Shown: piece by piece, positions 39,658-48,750 of the stretch
How positions within the stretch are numbered: the first letter of the stretch is position 1
How the letters are laid out: the number at the start of each line of letters is the position of its first letter
Origin: Acidobacteriota bacterium
GTDB taxonomy: Bacteria > Acidobacteriota > Thermoanaerobaculia > Gp7-AA8
DNA: 64,000 nucleotides
Reading direction: 5' to 3'
Assembly: GCA_021325515.1 (NCBI GenBank)
Contig: JAJPHC010000028.1
Span: forward strand, 62,001 to 126,000
Translations under genes and position numbers: made by a program
Notes under the pieces: model-generated
The model's database searches: none
Seen by the model: the letters and a program-made list of their open reading frames with translations, nothing else
What the model was told of the DNA's origin: nothing

Positions 39658-40343
39658 CCGAGCTCGATCCGCAACTGTTCACCGAGCCCCCCGCGCGCGA
39701 CGAGCGCTTCGAGATCAAGCAGACGTGGTCAGAGATGACCAACATGTGGGCGGACGACGGCACGATGCTGATCGAGTTCATGCATCGGCAGATGAACGAG
39801 GAAGTCAACGGGCTGGAGATTGCCGCGCGCAATCTGACCGACTTTCCGGACGCACCGTGGGAACTTCGTCTGGCGATTGCGCGGCAATGCTGGGACGAGT
39901 CGCGCCACGTAAATGCATTCCGCCGCTGCTTCGAAGCGCGCGGAGGCGAGATCGGGATGTTTCCGGTGATGAATTTCGAATACCGGATGATCATGGCGAT
40001 CCCTTCACTCATCGGCCGTCTCGCCGTGCAGAACCGGAGCTTCGAAGCCGCGGGCATTCAGGCGATTCGCGAAGCGATCGAGCACGCACAACATGATCCG
40101 GATGTTGCAGCGCTGCTCGACGCGCAGCTCGCGGATGAGATCCAGCACGTGCGGTATGCGAACCGCTGGATCGAGTCGCTGATCAGGAGCAATCCGCGCT
40201 ACGCGCTCGATGTCGTGCGCGCTGTCGCGCAGGCGAACCGAGCATTTCCGATGATCGCCGGCGAGGCAGCGATGCACCTCGAGCTCGATGACCAGATCCG
40301 AACCGAGGCAGGGTTCGCTGACGCGCCCGCGGCGCCGGCCTGA
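39654..40343 (+). CDS. DUF455/ferritin-like diiron protein (copy B)
   Basis: QMNEEVNGLEIAARNLTDFPDAPWELRLAIARQCWDESRHVNAFRRCFEARGG...QLADEIQHVRYANRWI; paralogue of copy A. Confidence 0.85.
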   Translation: MTELDPQLFTEPPARDERFEIKQTWSEMTNMWADDGTMLIEFMHRQMNEEVNGLEIAARNLTDFPDAPWELRLAIARQCWDESRHVNAFRRCFEARGGEIGMFPVMNFEYRMIMAIPSLIGRLAVQNRSFEAAGIQAIREAIEHAQHDPDVAALLDAQLADEIQHVRYANRWIESLIRSNPRYALDVVRAVAQANRAFPMIAGEAAMHLELDDQIRTEAGFADAPAAPA

Positions 40344-40347
40344 GCGA

Positions 40348-40857
40348 ATGGAAACGCTGACGCCGCAACGGCTCCTCTCCGTTGCAGCATTGTGGCGGCA
40401 ATCGAAGCGCGAGATCCGGACGAGCTTCCAGGGAATTTCGATGCGGCCGGCAATCGAGCCCGGCCAGACGGTGCTCCTTCGCTGCACGAACGACGTCGCG
40501 ATCGGCGACATCGTCGCCGTCGCCGTCGGATCCGATGTCATCGTTCACCGGCTCGTCGCGGCAGCACCCGGACGGTGGTGGCTTCTGCGCGGCGATCACA
40601 ACGTCCTTTGCGACGTCCCCCTCATCGATCCCGCGGCGATCATCGGAAAAGTCATCGCTGTTGAACGCAGCGACGGAAGCTCGTTCGAACCGCCGCCGGT
40701 AACCGGCCGCATCGGTGCGCGATTCGTCACACGCGCAACGACTCTGCTGCTCGCGATCAACATCCCTCTTGCGCGATGGATCACGAGGCTCGCCGTCGCC
40801 CTGCGGCGCACAGCCAGCCTCGGAGTCGCCGCGGTGCGCGGCTCATCGCCGCTCTGA
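40348..40857 (+). CDS. S24/S26 (signal peptidase-like) family protein
   Basis: SFQGISMRPAIEPGQTVLLRCTNDVAIGDIVAVAVGSDVIVHRLVAAAPGRWWLLRGDHN. Confidence 0.8.
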   Translation: METLTPQRLLSVAALWRQSKREIRTSFQGISMRPAIEPGQTVLLRCTNDVAIGDIVAVAVGSDVIVHRLVAAAPGRWWLLRGDHNVLCDVPLIDPAAIIGKVIAVERSDGSSFEPPPVTGRIGARFVTRATTLLLAINIPLARWITRLAVALRRTASLGVAAVRGSSPL

Positions 40858-42267
40858 GATCTTCACCGTCTCGCCCGCCTCGACCCAATAGCGAGCACGG
40901 TCCTTGTCACCCACGAACACGACCGGAATCCGTTCGTGCGCAGCGCCGAACTGAATCGCACCACTCGCCTCGAATTCGCGGTAAACGGAGTAGCGGTCCG
41001 CGAGCGGCTGTACGGCATCCCAAATGAAGATCGAAGAACCGGGAGCGAGTGCGCGCAGGTGCGGCAGTGCACGTTGCATGGCCGCGATCTCGTGATGTCC
41101 CGTCACGCGCATCTCGCGCCACTTCTGCGCAAATCCATCGAGATGCCACGCCAGCGCGATTGCTGCAACCGCATAGAGAATCGGCCGCGATGCGCGTTGC
41201 ATCGCGATCGCCGCGAGCATCGAGAACCAGAACACCGACGGCCCGATGTACGTCTCGCTGATGTGATGCATGAGCACGACCGGAAACCACGACGACAGCA
41301 GACCGCAGCAGGCGATCACGGCCGCCGCACCCAGCTCGTGGCGAGCGCGAAAGAGTCCTGCGAGCAGCAGAACGCCGAGGATCAGCGTTACGCCGGCGAA
41401 GAGAACGAGCAGCGGCCAGCTTCGATGGTGTATCGCATCGAACCATCGAAGCGTTCCGACGGGAGAGAGCGTTGCCGCGGTGAGCTGAGATGCGTTGATC
41501 AGCCACTCGAGCGGATTGCCGAACCGATAGCGGTGAACAGCCGCCTGCGTCTCCTCGAGTTGCATGACGCCGCCCGCGCTTCTGCGCAGGAACCAGAAGG
41601 CTGCGGTTGCGATCAGCGACGGCGACGTGCGCCGCCATGCACTGGCAACCGGTCCAAACACGCGGGGGATCATGAACGAGCCGGCCAGAGTCATCGCCGC
41701 AAAGACGCTCCAGGCAATCGCGTTCTCCTTGAATCCGAGAGCGAGGAACAGCAGCACGCCCGCGATCCAGCCGCGTCTCCATGACGCACGGCCGTCGATG
41801 ATGTCGATGACGATCAGCGCCGCCGAGGCTGCACCGGCTGCACAACTGCCGGCAGCCCCCACACTTTTCCACTGATAGTGCGCCCCGACGATCGCCTGAT
41901 GAAATGCCGGCAGGATTGCGGCGACAAGCGCCGCGTCGCGCCGCACACCGGCGGACCGCAGGATCAGCAGAAGAATCCACGCGAGCGCAGCGGCCATCGC
42001 AGATTTCACGACGGCAAGCGGCACGATGCCGTAAGTCGCGGGCGAGATTTCGTAGGCCGCGGCATTCATCAGGAACCAGAACGGCGACCAGTGGATGTCC
42101 CGCGCGCTGAAGGGCGCCGAGAGCAGATGGCCCTGCCTGACCGTCTCGACCGCCGTCGCCATCGGACCCCAGTCATCCGCAACCGGAGGCGTCCGGACCT
42201 GCAGGACGAACGTCACGAGCGCGATCGCAGCGATCAGGAGCCACTCGGGCCAGCGCAGAGATTTCAT
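40843..42267 (-). CDS. Polytopic membrane protein of unknown function (glycosyltransferase-like topology)
   Basis: MKSLRWPEWLLIAAIALVTFVLQVRTPPVADDWGPM...; ~11 TM segments. Confidence 0.65.
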   Translation of the reverse strand: MKSLRWPEWLLIAAIALVTFVLQVRTPPVADDWGPMATAVETVRQGHLLSAPFSARDIHWSPFWFLMNAAAYEISPATYGIVPLAVVKSAMAAALAWILLLILRSAGVRRDAALVAAILPAFHQAIVGAHYQWKSVGAAGSCAAGAASAALIVIDIIDGRASWRRGWIAGVLLFLALGFKENAIAWSVFAAMTLAGSFMIPRVFGPVASAWRRTSPSLIATAAFWFLRRSAGGVMQLEETQAAVHRYRFGNPLEWLINASQLTAATLSPVGTLRWFDAIHHRSWPLLVLFAGVTLILGVLLLAGLFRARHELGAAAVIACCGLLSSWFPVVLMHHISETYIGPSVFWFSMLAAIAMQRASRPILYAVAAIALAWHLDGFAQKWREMRVTGHHEIAAMQRALPHLRALAPGSSIFIWDAVQPLADRYSVYREFEASGAIQFGAAHERIPVVFVGDKDRARYWVEAGETVKISERR

Positions 42268-43136
42268 CGCGCGAGCAGCACCTTCCTGCGGCTGCGCAAC
42301 CTCTCGGCAAGCGAGTCCCAGTTCACGAAGAGCAGCAGCAGCGGCGCACTCGCAAAGTGGATGTTCATCGTCAGAAGAATGCCGATGTGGAACCCGATCG
42401 CGGCAAGAACGAACGACAGACGAAGGCGGGGCATGAACACGCAGAGCCAGAAGAGCGACTCGAACAGCAACGTCGCGATGACGATGGCCCAGCACAGCAG
42501 CGGCCGCGTGGCGACCTGCATCCCGAATGCGTTCGGATGAACGCCCCAATTGCCGGCGATCTGCGCGCGGATCGTCGTCCAGGTGAACCAGCGAATGCCG
42601 TTGAATCGGATCTTCGAAAGGAATGCGAACAGATAGATGAACGAATAGATCAACTGGATGAGGGTGACCGGCCAGCGATACTCCGGCGACATCGCGTCAC
42701 CGTTCGCCGGCGGCACCTCGGCGAAGGCGAGGATGAACAGCCCGATCGTGGCAACCGTCAGGCCGGCGAAGTGCGTGTGCGGCATTCCGATGATCACTTC
42801 TTCGAACGGCGCGAAGTGGTAGAGCAGCAACGCCGAGATCGCACACATGATGCGCGGAAGAGCTCCTGCGATCACCGCCGCGAGCGTCACGTGAAGAATC
42901 GCGTAGAGCATCCATTCGACGGGTTCCCCTCCACGTACGATTCCGAAACGGAGATAGCCGGCCCGCTGCGCCGGATCGAAGAACACGGCCGGCCACGACA
43001 CGAGGTGCGGAATGTCGGGCTTCGAGAGAACCACCCAGAGTGCGTGCGCGGCGAGAATGATCCGCGTCGCACGCAGCGATCGTGCGCTGGCTGGTGTGAA
43101 CCAGCACCGGTTCCAGAGCGCTGCGACGCTGCTCAT
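42264..43136 (-). CDS. HTTM-domain membrane protein (copy 2)
   Basis: SLRATRIILAAHALWVVLSKPDIPHLVSWP...; aligns by eye with copies 1 and 3. Confidence 0.8.
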   Translation of the reverse strand: MSSVAALWNRCWFTPASARSLRATRIILAAHALWVVLSKPDIPHLVSWPAVFFDPAQRAGYLRFGIVRGGEPVEWMLYAILHVTLAAVIAGALPRIMCAISALLLYHFAPFEEVIIGMPHTHFAGLTVATIGLFILAFAEVPPANGDAMSPEYRWPVTLIQLIYSFIYLFAFLSKIRFNGIRWFTWTTIRAQIAGNWGVHPNAFGMQVATRPLLCWAIVIATLLFESLFWLCVFMPRLRLSFVLAAIGFHIGILLTMNIHFASAPLLLLFVNWDSLAERLRSRRKVLLAR

Positions 43137-43753
43137 TGCCGGCACTCCATGAACAAGGTTCGCGTGACCCGGTGGTCGCCGCGAACCATCGCACCGACCT
43201 GGAAGTCCATTCGATAGACGCGCACCGCACGGTACGGCTCGTGCGGCACGTCCTTCCATCGCTTCAATCGCCACCAGTACGGACAGCCGAGTGCGTCGAG
43301 ATACTTCTCGTAACCGATGCGATGTCCGGCAGCCAGCGCCTCGCGCGTTTCGTTTGCGCGAGTCAGCAGGAAGTGCTGCACCTCTTCCTGCTGCGCCCGT
43401 GACAGCTCGTCATAGCGCATGCTGATCCAGGTCTGCATAACGCTGTCGAATACCGGCGACCAGGTGTACGGATCGAGTCTCCACTCACGGCCGGAGCTGT
43501 CGACTCCATAAAAAGCGAGCCACCGTTCGTGCGACTCGTCCGTCCCGCGGCCCGTTGCCAGCATGTTGTTCGTGAACGGCCAGACATCCCACTGTGTGAC
43601 GCCTGCCAGCCCGCTCACGCCCAAAACGAAAAGGATGAAGAGACTGACGGTGCGGCGGCGCTCATCGCCGGCACTCCGCATGACGAGCGCACCCAGCGCG
43701 AAGAAGAAGAGGAATGCGAGAAGCTTCGGGCCTTCGATCAGCCACGCGGTCAC
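43133..43753 (-). CDS. HTTM-partner protein (copy 2)
   Basis: GVTQWDVWPFTNNML...YGVDSSGREWRLDPYTWSPVF; overlaps HTTM gene. Confidence 0.75.
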   Translation of the reverse strand: MTAWLIEGPKLLAFLFFFALGALVMRSAGDERRRTVSLFILFVLGVSGLAGVTQWDVWPFTNNMLATGRGTDESHERWLAFYGVDSSGREWRLDPYTWSPVFDSVMQTWISMRYDELSRAQQEEVQHFLLTRANETREALAAGHRIGYEKYLDALGCPYWWRLKRWKDVPHEPYRAVRVYRMDFQVGAMVRGDHRVTRTLFMECRQ

Positions 43754-44640
43754 TGCGAAACGCTCACCACGCCATCGGCAGGTCCGGCGCCTGCGCCGCG
43801 CTGTCCGTTGATGAGAAACGGATCGACGAGCTGTGCGAAAAACGATTCAGGAACCGTCTCGGAAATGCCATAGGCCTCGGGTGTCTTCCGCGCATCCACC
43901 GCCGTACCGAACATCCGGTCCCAGATGCTGTACGTCAGACCGTAATTGCCGTGATGCAATTCAGGATCGAGCGCATGATGCACGCGATGATATTGCGGAC
44001 TGACGAACGCGTAGCCCAGCGCTCCGAACGTCCACGAACCTCCCGAGTGGGCCGCTGCGTTGAGGACGGTGTCGATGAAGATGGCGATCGTGAATGACGC
44101 GGTCGTCGAGCCCAGCATGATGCCCGGGATCATCGGCGCCAGACCGCGATAGAGCGCTTCGACGACATGAAAGCGGTAGCCGGTCAGCGGCGTCAACTCG
44201 GTTTGCGAATGATGGATCCGGTGAAAGCGCCAGAAGAATGAGCTCTCGTGACCGAGGCGATGCGCCCAGTAGCCGGCGAAATCGATCGTGAACGAAACCA
44301 CGAGAATCTGCACGATCGCCGGAGCACCGTCGAGAAGGTGAAGCCGGAGATAGGGAGCGAAGCGAATGATCGTGCGCTCAGAAACGGCAAAGAGAGGCGC
44401 GGCAAAAAAGAACGAGTAGATACCGCCGAGATAGAAAGCGGTGTAGATCGCATCCGTGGCCGCGTTCCTCGAGACGAGCAGCGGCCAGCGCTTCTGCACA
44501 GCGCGCTTCCACATCAGCCAGAGGATCAACGCGCCTGCAAACGCGGAGAACCGCGCCACGCTCGCGGGCGCGCTCCAGACTCCCCACGCCTTCGCGGCGA
44601 GGTAGCGCACGAGATCTGCGGCTGAGGACATCTCGTTCAT
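43750..44640 (-). CDS. Fatty acid hydroxylase/sterol desaturase family protein
   Basis: DFAGYWAHRLGHESSFFWRFHRIHHSQTELTPLTGYRFHVVE...HRVHHALDPELHHGNYG His-box motifs. Confidence 0.92.
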   Translation of the reverse strand: MNEMSSAADLVRYLAAKAWGVWSAPASVARFSAFAGALILWLMWKRAVQKRWPLLVSRNAATDAIYTAFYLGGIYSFFFAAPLFAVSERTIIRFAPYLRLHLLDGAPAIVQILVVSFTIDFAGYWAHRLGHESSFFWRFHRIHHSQTELTPLTGYRFHVVEALYRGLAPMIPGIMLGSTTASFTIAIFIDTVLNAAAHSGGSWTFGALGYAFVSPQYHRVHHALDPELHHGNYGLTYSIWDRMFGTAVDARKTPEAYGISETVPESFFAQLVDPFLINGQRGAGAGPADGVVSVSQ

Positions 44641-44641
44641 T

Positions 44642-45493
44642 TTACGCTCCACCCCAGACCCTTCTCCGGAGCGCCGGCCAATCGACGAACACGAGCACGA
44701 AACCCGCTTCCAGAAAAACGATGTTCATCAGAAGCGCGATCCCGAGATGCATCGCAAGCACCGCCGGAACGAACAACACGCGCGCGCGGCGCGAAACGAG
44801 CACGAGAGGAAACGCCAGTTCGAGGGCAAGTCCGCCGGCGCCGACGAACGAACAAAGCGACGGATGAGCTGCCAGCCGGTATCCGAGAGGCGTGGAGCCT
44901 GTGGCGATGCCGTGGATCTGATCGTAGGAAAGGATCAGGTGCGTGAGACTCGAGGAGCTCAGCCAGTCCAATCCGGCATTGCGCACCTTCGCGATTCCTG
45001 CGAACCAGTACACCTCTGCGACGATCACCTGGAACAGCGGAAGCACCCAGGAACGATCACGGATCCAGCGATCGCGCCAACCAGGCGCCGGCGCGCACGC
45101 GACAATCACCATGCCGAGCGTCGGCAGCGTGAGTCCCCGCAGCATCGGATCAGGAGTCCACATCAACGTCTCGATCGGTGCGAAGTGATAGAGGAGGAGG
45201 CCGCTGAGCAGGCAGGTGACCGGCGCCGCGACTCCAGCCAGCACGAGAAGCAGCAGGACGATGAGAGCGGCATAGAGAGCACGCTCGACGCCGAGGGGAA
45301 ACAGGAGCAGATAGGCGATCTTGTGGGCGTGGGGAACGCTCGCCCACATCACATCAGGGAACGCCAGCAGGGAAGGAAGATCAGGACGGGAAAGAACGAT
45401 CCACAATGCCGACAACGCGCAAATGGTCCGCATCATCACGAGATTCGCGGCGTGCACCGGACGGAAGAAGAAATCAGCGAGCGCGGTATTCAC
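44642..45493 (-). CDS. HTTM-domain membrane protein (copy 3)
   Basis: HAANLVMMRTICALSALWIVLSRPDLPSLLAFPDVMW. Confidence 0.8.
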   Translation of the reverse strand: MNTALADFFFRPVHAANLVMMRTICALSALWIVLSRPDLPSLLAFPDVMWASVPHAHKIAYLLLFPLGVERALYAALIVLLLLVLAGVAAPVTCLLSGLLLYHFAPIETLMWTPDPMLRGLTLPTLGMVIVACAPAPGWRDRWIRDRSWVLPLFQVIVAEVYWFAGIAKVRNAGLDWLSSSSLTHLILSYDQIHGIATGSTPLGYRLAAHPSLCSFVGAGGLALELAFPLVLVSRRARVLFVPAVLAMHLGIALLMNIVFLEAGFVLVFVDWPALRRRVWGGA

Positions 45494-46094
45494 CGATCAC
45501 CTCCCGCTGGATCGCAGCTTCATTGCGATATCGCGCTTCCACCTGCCATGTTTCTCGAATCAGGCGGACGGCCGTGAATGATGCAGAAGGGACATTTTGA
45601 GGAGATGTCCACAAAGCGCGGCGCTGGAACGCGTAGGGCGCCGCCATCCAGCGCAGCAGCCAGCCGTTCACGCCGGCCTCCTCACCGCGCCTTACGCGCA
45701 GCCGCGCCTTCTCGGCGCGATCGAGCACGAAGCGGAAAAACTCTGCACGCTTCGATGGATCCGATCGCAGGTCGTCGAGGTGCCATGCGAGCCAGCCATC
45801 CAGCACTTCGTTGTCGGATGCCGGCTGCCAGACGCGAGGATCGAGCCGCTGCCACCGGCCGCTGGCGTCCGAGACTTCGAAGTCGTAGTTCACGACGTGC
45901 TCGAGCCCGCGTCCGCTCACGAGCGCCCAGGTCGCAAACGGCCACGATTCGCGCCGCGAGATCCCTGCCGCGAACGACACGAGAAGAACGAACGCGATGA
46001 ACAGCGACGCTGACTTGGTGTCACGGCGAATCTGCGCCACGATCGCCAGGCAGACGAACACCGCGAACACGAACAGCCGCAGCAGATGAATCAT
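45474..46094 (-). CDS. HTTM-partner protein (copy 3)
   Basis: ISRRESWPFATWALVSG...FEVSDASGRWQRLDPRVWQPA; overlaps HTTM gene. Confidence 0.75.
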   Translation of the reverse strand: MIHLLRLFVFAVFVCLAIVAQIRRDTKSASLFIAFVLLVSFAAGISRRESWPFATWALVSGRGLEHVVNYDFEVSDASGRWQRLDPRVWQPASDNEVLDGWLAWHLDDLRSDPSKRAEFFRFVLDRAEKARLRVRRGEEAGVNGWLLRWMAAPYAFQRRALWTSPQNVPSASFTAVRLIRETWQVEARYRNEAAIQREVIGEYRAR

Positions 46095-46109
46095 CGGTGA
46101 GAGGCCATG

Positions 46110-47438
46110 CTAGCGCACGGCTGACCGCGAATGCTGCTCCCGCAGCACCTGCGCCAGCCGCAGCGCCTGCTCGCGAATCTCCGGGATCGCCGTCGACTCC
46201 CAGAGCGCGGGGCGCCGCAGCGGACCGATCGTGAAGAGGCCGCTGATTGTCTTCCCGTCGCTTCCGATCACGCCTCCTTCGCAGTCCGTTTCGATTCCGA
46301 GCCGCAGCTCATCGGGGACGAGCCAGCCGGATCTTCGCAGTTGCACGACGAGCGGGAGGTCGATCGCCGAATAGTCGGATGCCGGGCCGGTGCAGTTCAT
46401 CACGCGCGCCGCAGTCAGAACGTGCCGTTCCCCCTTCTTCCTGTCGATCCATTCGACGGCCACACCCTGCTCGTTCCTAACCATCGACTGCACCCGGCCG
46501 GCGTGCAGCCGGAGATGCCCCGCAGCCACGAGCTCTTCGAACTGCAACGCGACTTCCGGTGCAACGCGGTGGCGGTGCACATCCCAGAAGACGCGCAGAT
46601 GGCGCAGAAATCTGCGCCGCTCCGCGAGCGGCCACGACTGCCAGAGCCCCTGCGTGTGCGGCCGGAGAGCATCGACGACCGCACGCCAGTCGCGCGCTGC
46701 AGTCTCGCGCCGGATCCAGCGCAGCATTGCCCGCGGCGATCTCGCGTCCTCCGGCAATTCGATCTCGCACGGCAGATGCGGCGCGTGGGCCCGCGGTGCG
46801 AGTCCGCGACGCGAGATCGCGTGCACAACGCCGCGATGACCTTCCGCGCGCAACGCGAGCACCAGATCGATCATCGTCAGCCCGCTGCCGATGATCACGA
46901 TCGTGGCATCGCGATCGAGTCCCTGCGCCGCACCGGGCGCCCAGGGATCGGCCAGATACGCGTCGCTCGCTTCGGCCCGCAACGGATCGGCGGGCGGCAG
47001 ATTGCCGAGCGCCAGCACCACCGTCCGCGCTTCGATCGAGCGCCCGTCGTGTAGATGCACTTCCCACCCGTCGTGGCGCGTCAGCCCGACGGCAGTCCCC
47101 GAGACGCGCACCAGCGACGATGATGCGTGCGTCAGGACATCGGCCAGATACTCGCCGTAGAGACTGCGCGGAACGAACGACTTGCCGGTGAGGTGAGGCG
47201 CCCGCGACTGCAGCCAGCGCGTGAAGTGTCCGGCGTCGTCGGCGAATGCGCTCATCTTCGCCGCCGGAACGTTCAGCAGATGCGCGCCGTACGGCGTTCC
47301 ATACGCGAGTCCGCGCGCGGCGCGCGCTCCCGCGTCGATCATCGCCACGCGCAGCGTCTGTGCATCGCGCTGCAGATGCGTCGCCACGAGCGCACCGCTC
47401 GCACCCGCTCCGATGATGGCGACATCGAATCGATCCAT
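46110..47438 (-). CDS. FAD/NAD(P)-binding protein
   Basis: DVAIIGAGASGALVATHLQRD, LLNVPAAKMSAFADDAGHFTRWLQ, IVIIGSGLTMIDLVLAL, NCTGPASDYS. Confidence 0.9.
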   Translation of the reverse strand: MDRFDVAIIGAGASGALVATHLQRDAQTLRVAMIDAGARAARGLAYGTPYGAHLLNVPAAKMSAFADDAGHFTRWLQSRAPHLTGKSFVPRSLYGEYLADVLTHASSSLVRVSGTAVGLTRHDGWEVHLHDGRSIEARTVVLALGNLPPADPLRAEASDAYLADPWAPGAAQGLDRDATIVIIGSGLTMIDLVLALRAEGHRGVVHAISRRGLAPRAHAPHLPCEIELPEDARSPRAMLRWIRRETAARDWRAVVDALRPHTQGLWQSWPLAERRRFLRHLRVFWDVHRHRVAPEVALQFEELVAAGHLRLHAGRVQSMVRNEQGVAVEWIDRKKGERHVLTAARVMNCTGPASDYSAIDLPLVVQLRRSGWLVPDELRLGIETDCEGGVIGSDGKTISGLFTIGPLRRPALWESTAIPEIREQALRLAQVLREQHSRSAVR

Positions 47439-47450
47439 CGTCCTGTTGCT

Positions 47451-48086
47451 CTAGGCCTGCCGCGTGTACAACTGGCGCTGGCTCATGCTGTAGGCGTGCG
47501 CGCGGATCTGCTCGCGCATGCCGCGCGGATCCGGAATGTTGTGCAGCACGAACGTCGGCATCGTGCGGTCGGTCGACACCAGCGTGACGTTGCCGATGCC
47601 GAGGATGCGCTGGATGAGGGATTGAGAGAACTGGGTGTCGTCGATCGTTCGCAGATCGATCTCGCGCACGCTCTTCGACAGCAGCCCCTCCTCGATGATG
47701 ATCCGCTGCGTCGTGATCGTGTACATCGTGCCGCGAATGCGCAGCAGCTTGACGACTACGCCGATCGCCTGCACGAGCACCAGCGTCCCCACGATCCACC
47801 AGCCGGCGCGCACGATCTGCCCTTTGGTCTCGAGATCGGCCGTCATCGAAGCGGCGACATACGCGAGCACCATGATCACGATCGGAGTCGACACGATCGC
47901 TGCGGCGCGTCCCATCAGGATCCGCCCTGAAGGCGTGCCATGCCACAGCGTCTCCTCCGGTTTCGCCGGCGGCGCAGGCGGCTGCAGCGCCGCCGCCGCG
48001 TTGCCCATCGGACGCCCGCAATGCGGACAGCTGCTCGCCAGCGTCGAGACATCGCGATTGCAGTCGGGACAGGAGATCACCGGCAT
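47451..48086 (-). CDS. Zinc-ribbon + bacterial PH domain membrane protein
   Basis: ISCPDCNRDVSTLASSCPHCGRP; RGTMYTITTQRIIIEEGLLSKSVREIDLRTIDDTQ. Confidence 0.85.
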   Translation of the reverse strand: MPVISCPDCNRDVSTLASSCPHCGRPMGNAAAALQPPAPPAKPEETLWHGTPSGRILMGRAAAIVSTPIVIMVLAYVAASMTADLETKGQIVRAGWWIVGTLVLVQAIGVVVKLLRIRGTMYTITTQRIIIEEGLLSKSVREIDLRTIDDTQFSQSLIQRILGIGNVTLVSTDRTMPTFVLHNIPDPRGMREQIRAHAYSMSQRQLYTRQA

Positions 48087-48110
48087 TTCGATGCGGATTC
48101 TAGCCTGATA

Positions 48111-48749
48111 ATGTCTTCAGACATGGACTGTCCGAAGTGCGGGTTCAGCCAGCCGGACGGCACGACGGAGTGCCGGAGCTGCGGAATCCTCTTCGCCAGG
48201 CTCCAGCCCCGTGCTCCGCGTCCGGAGCACCAGGCACCGCCGCCGGCTCCCGAGCCCCGCTCCAACGCGCACCTCTTCATCCTCATCATCGGGATGTTCG
48301 TCTTCGGCCTGGTCTGGATGGCGCATCGCCGCAAGACGGCCAACGAACCGGCGGTCGACCTCGATGCGATCAACCATCAGCAGGTGCAGTTGCAGATGGC
48401 CGCGCGCGCAAAGCGGGAGACGGAAGAGCGCAACGCCTTGCGCGCGCAGATCGCCGCCGCGAGCTCTCTCCCGCAAGGTCTAACGAAAGACAGCATCATT
48501 CAGGCAATCGAGAGCTGCCCAGCGTTTCGCAATCCCACTGCTGCCACCCTTCGCCGCGTTTCCACCCTCGGCCGCTTTTCGAAGACGGATACGGCCTTCA
48601 CGATCTCGATCGGATGGGAGCAGTTCGCAACGGACAACGAGAGCCGCGTGCTCGCGTCGAGCAGTGCCGTCGCAGTTTTCGAAGGGAACAATGGCAGTTG
48701 GCGTTTGAAGAACGTGCGCGATGAAGCCGGCGGCACGTTGTGCGAGTAG
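48111..48749 (+). CDS. Zinc-ribbon single-TM protein of unknown function
   Basis: MSSDMDCPKCGFSQPDGTTECRSCGILF + TM. Confidence 0.65.
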   Translation: MSSDMDCPKCGFSQPDGTTECRSCGILFARLQPRAPRPEHQAPPPAPEPRSNAHLFILIIGMFVFGLVWMAHRRKTANEPAVDLDAINHQQVQLQMAARAKRETEERNALRAQIAAASSLPQGLTKDSIIQAIESCPAFRNPTAATLRRVSTLGRFSKTDTAFTISIGWEQFATDNESRVLASSSAVAVFEGNNGSWRLKNVRDEAGGTLCE

Positions 48750-48750
48750 C

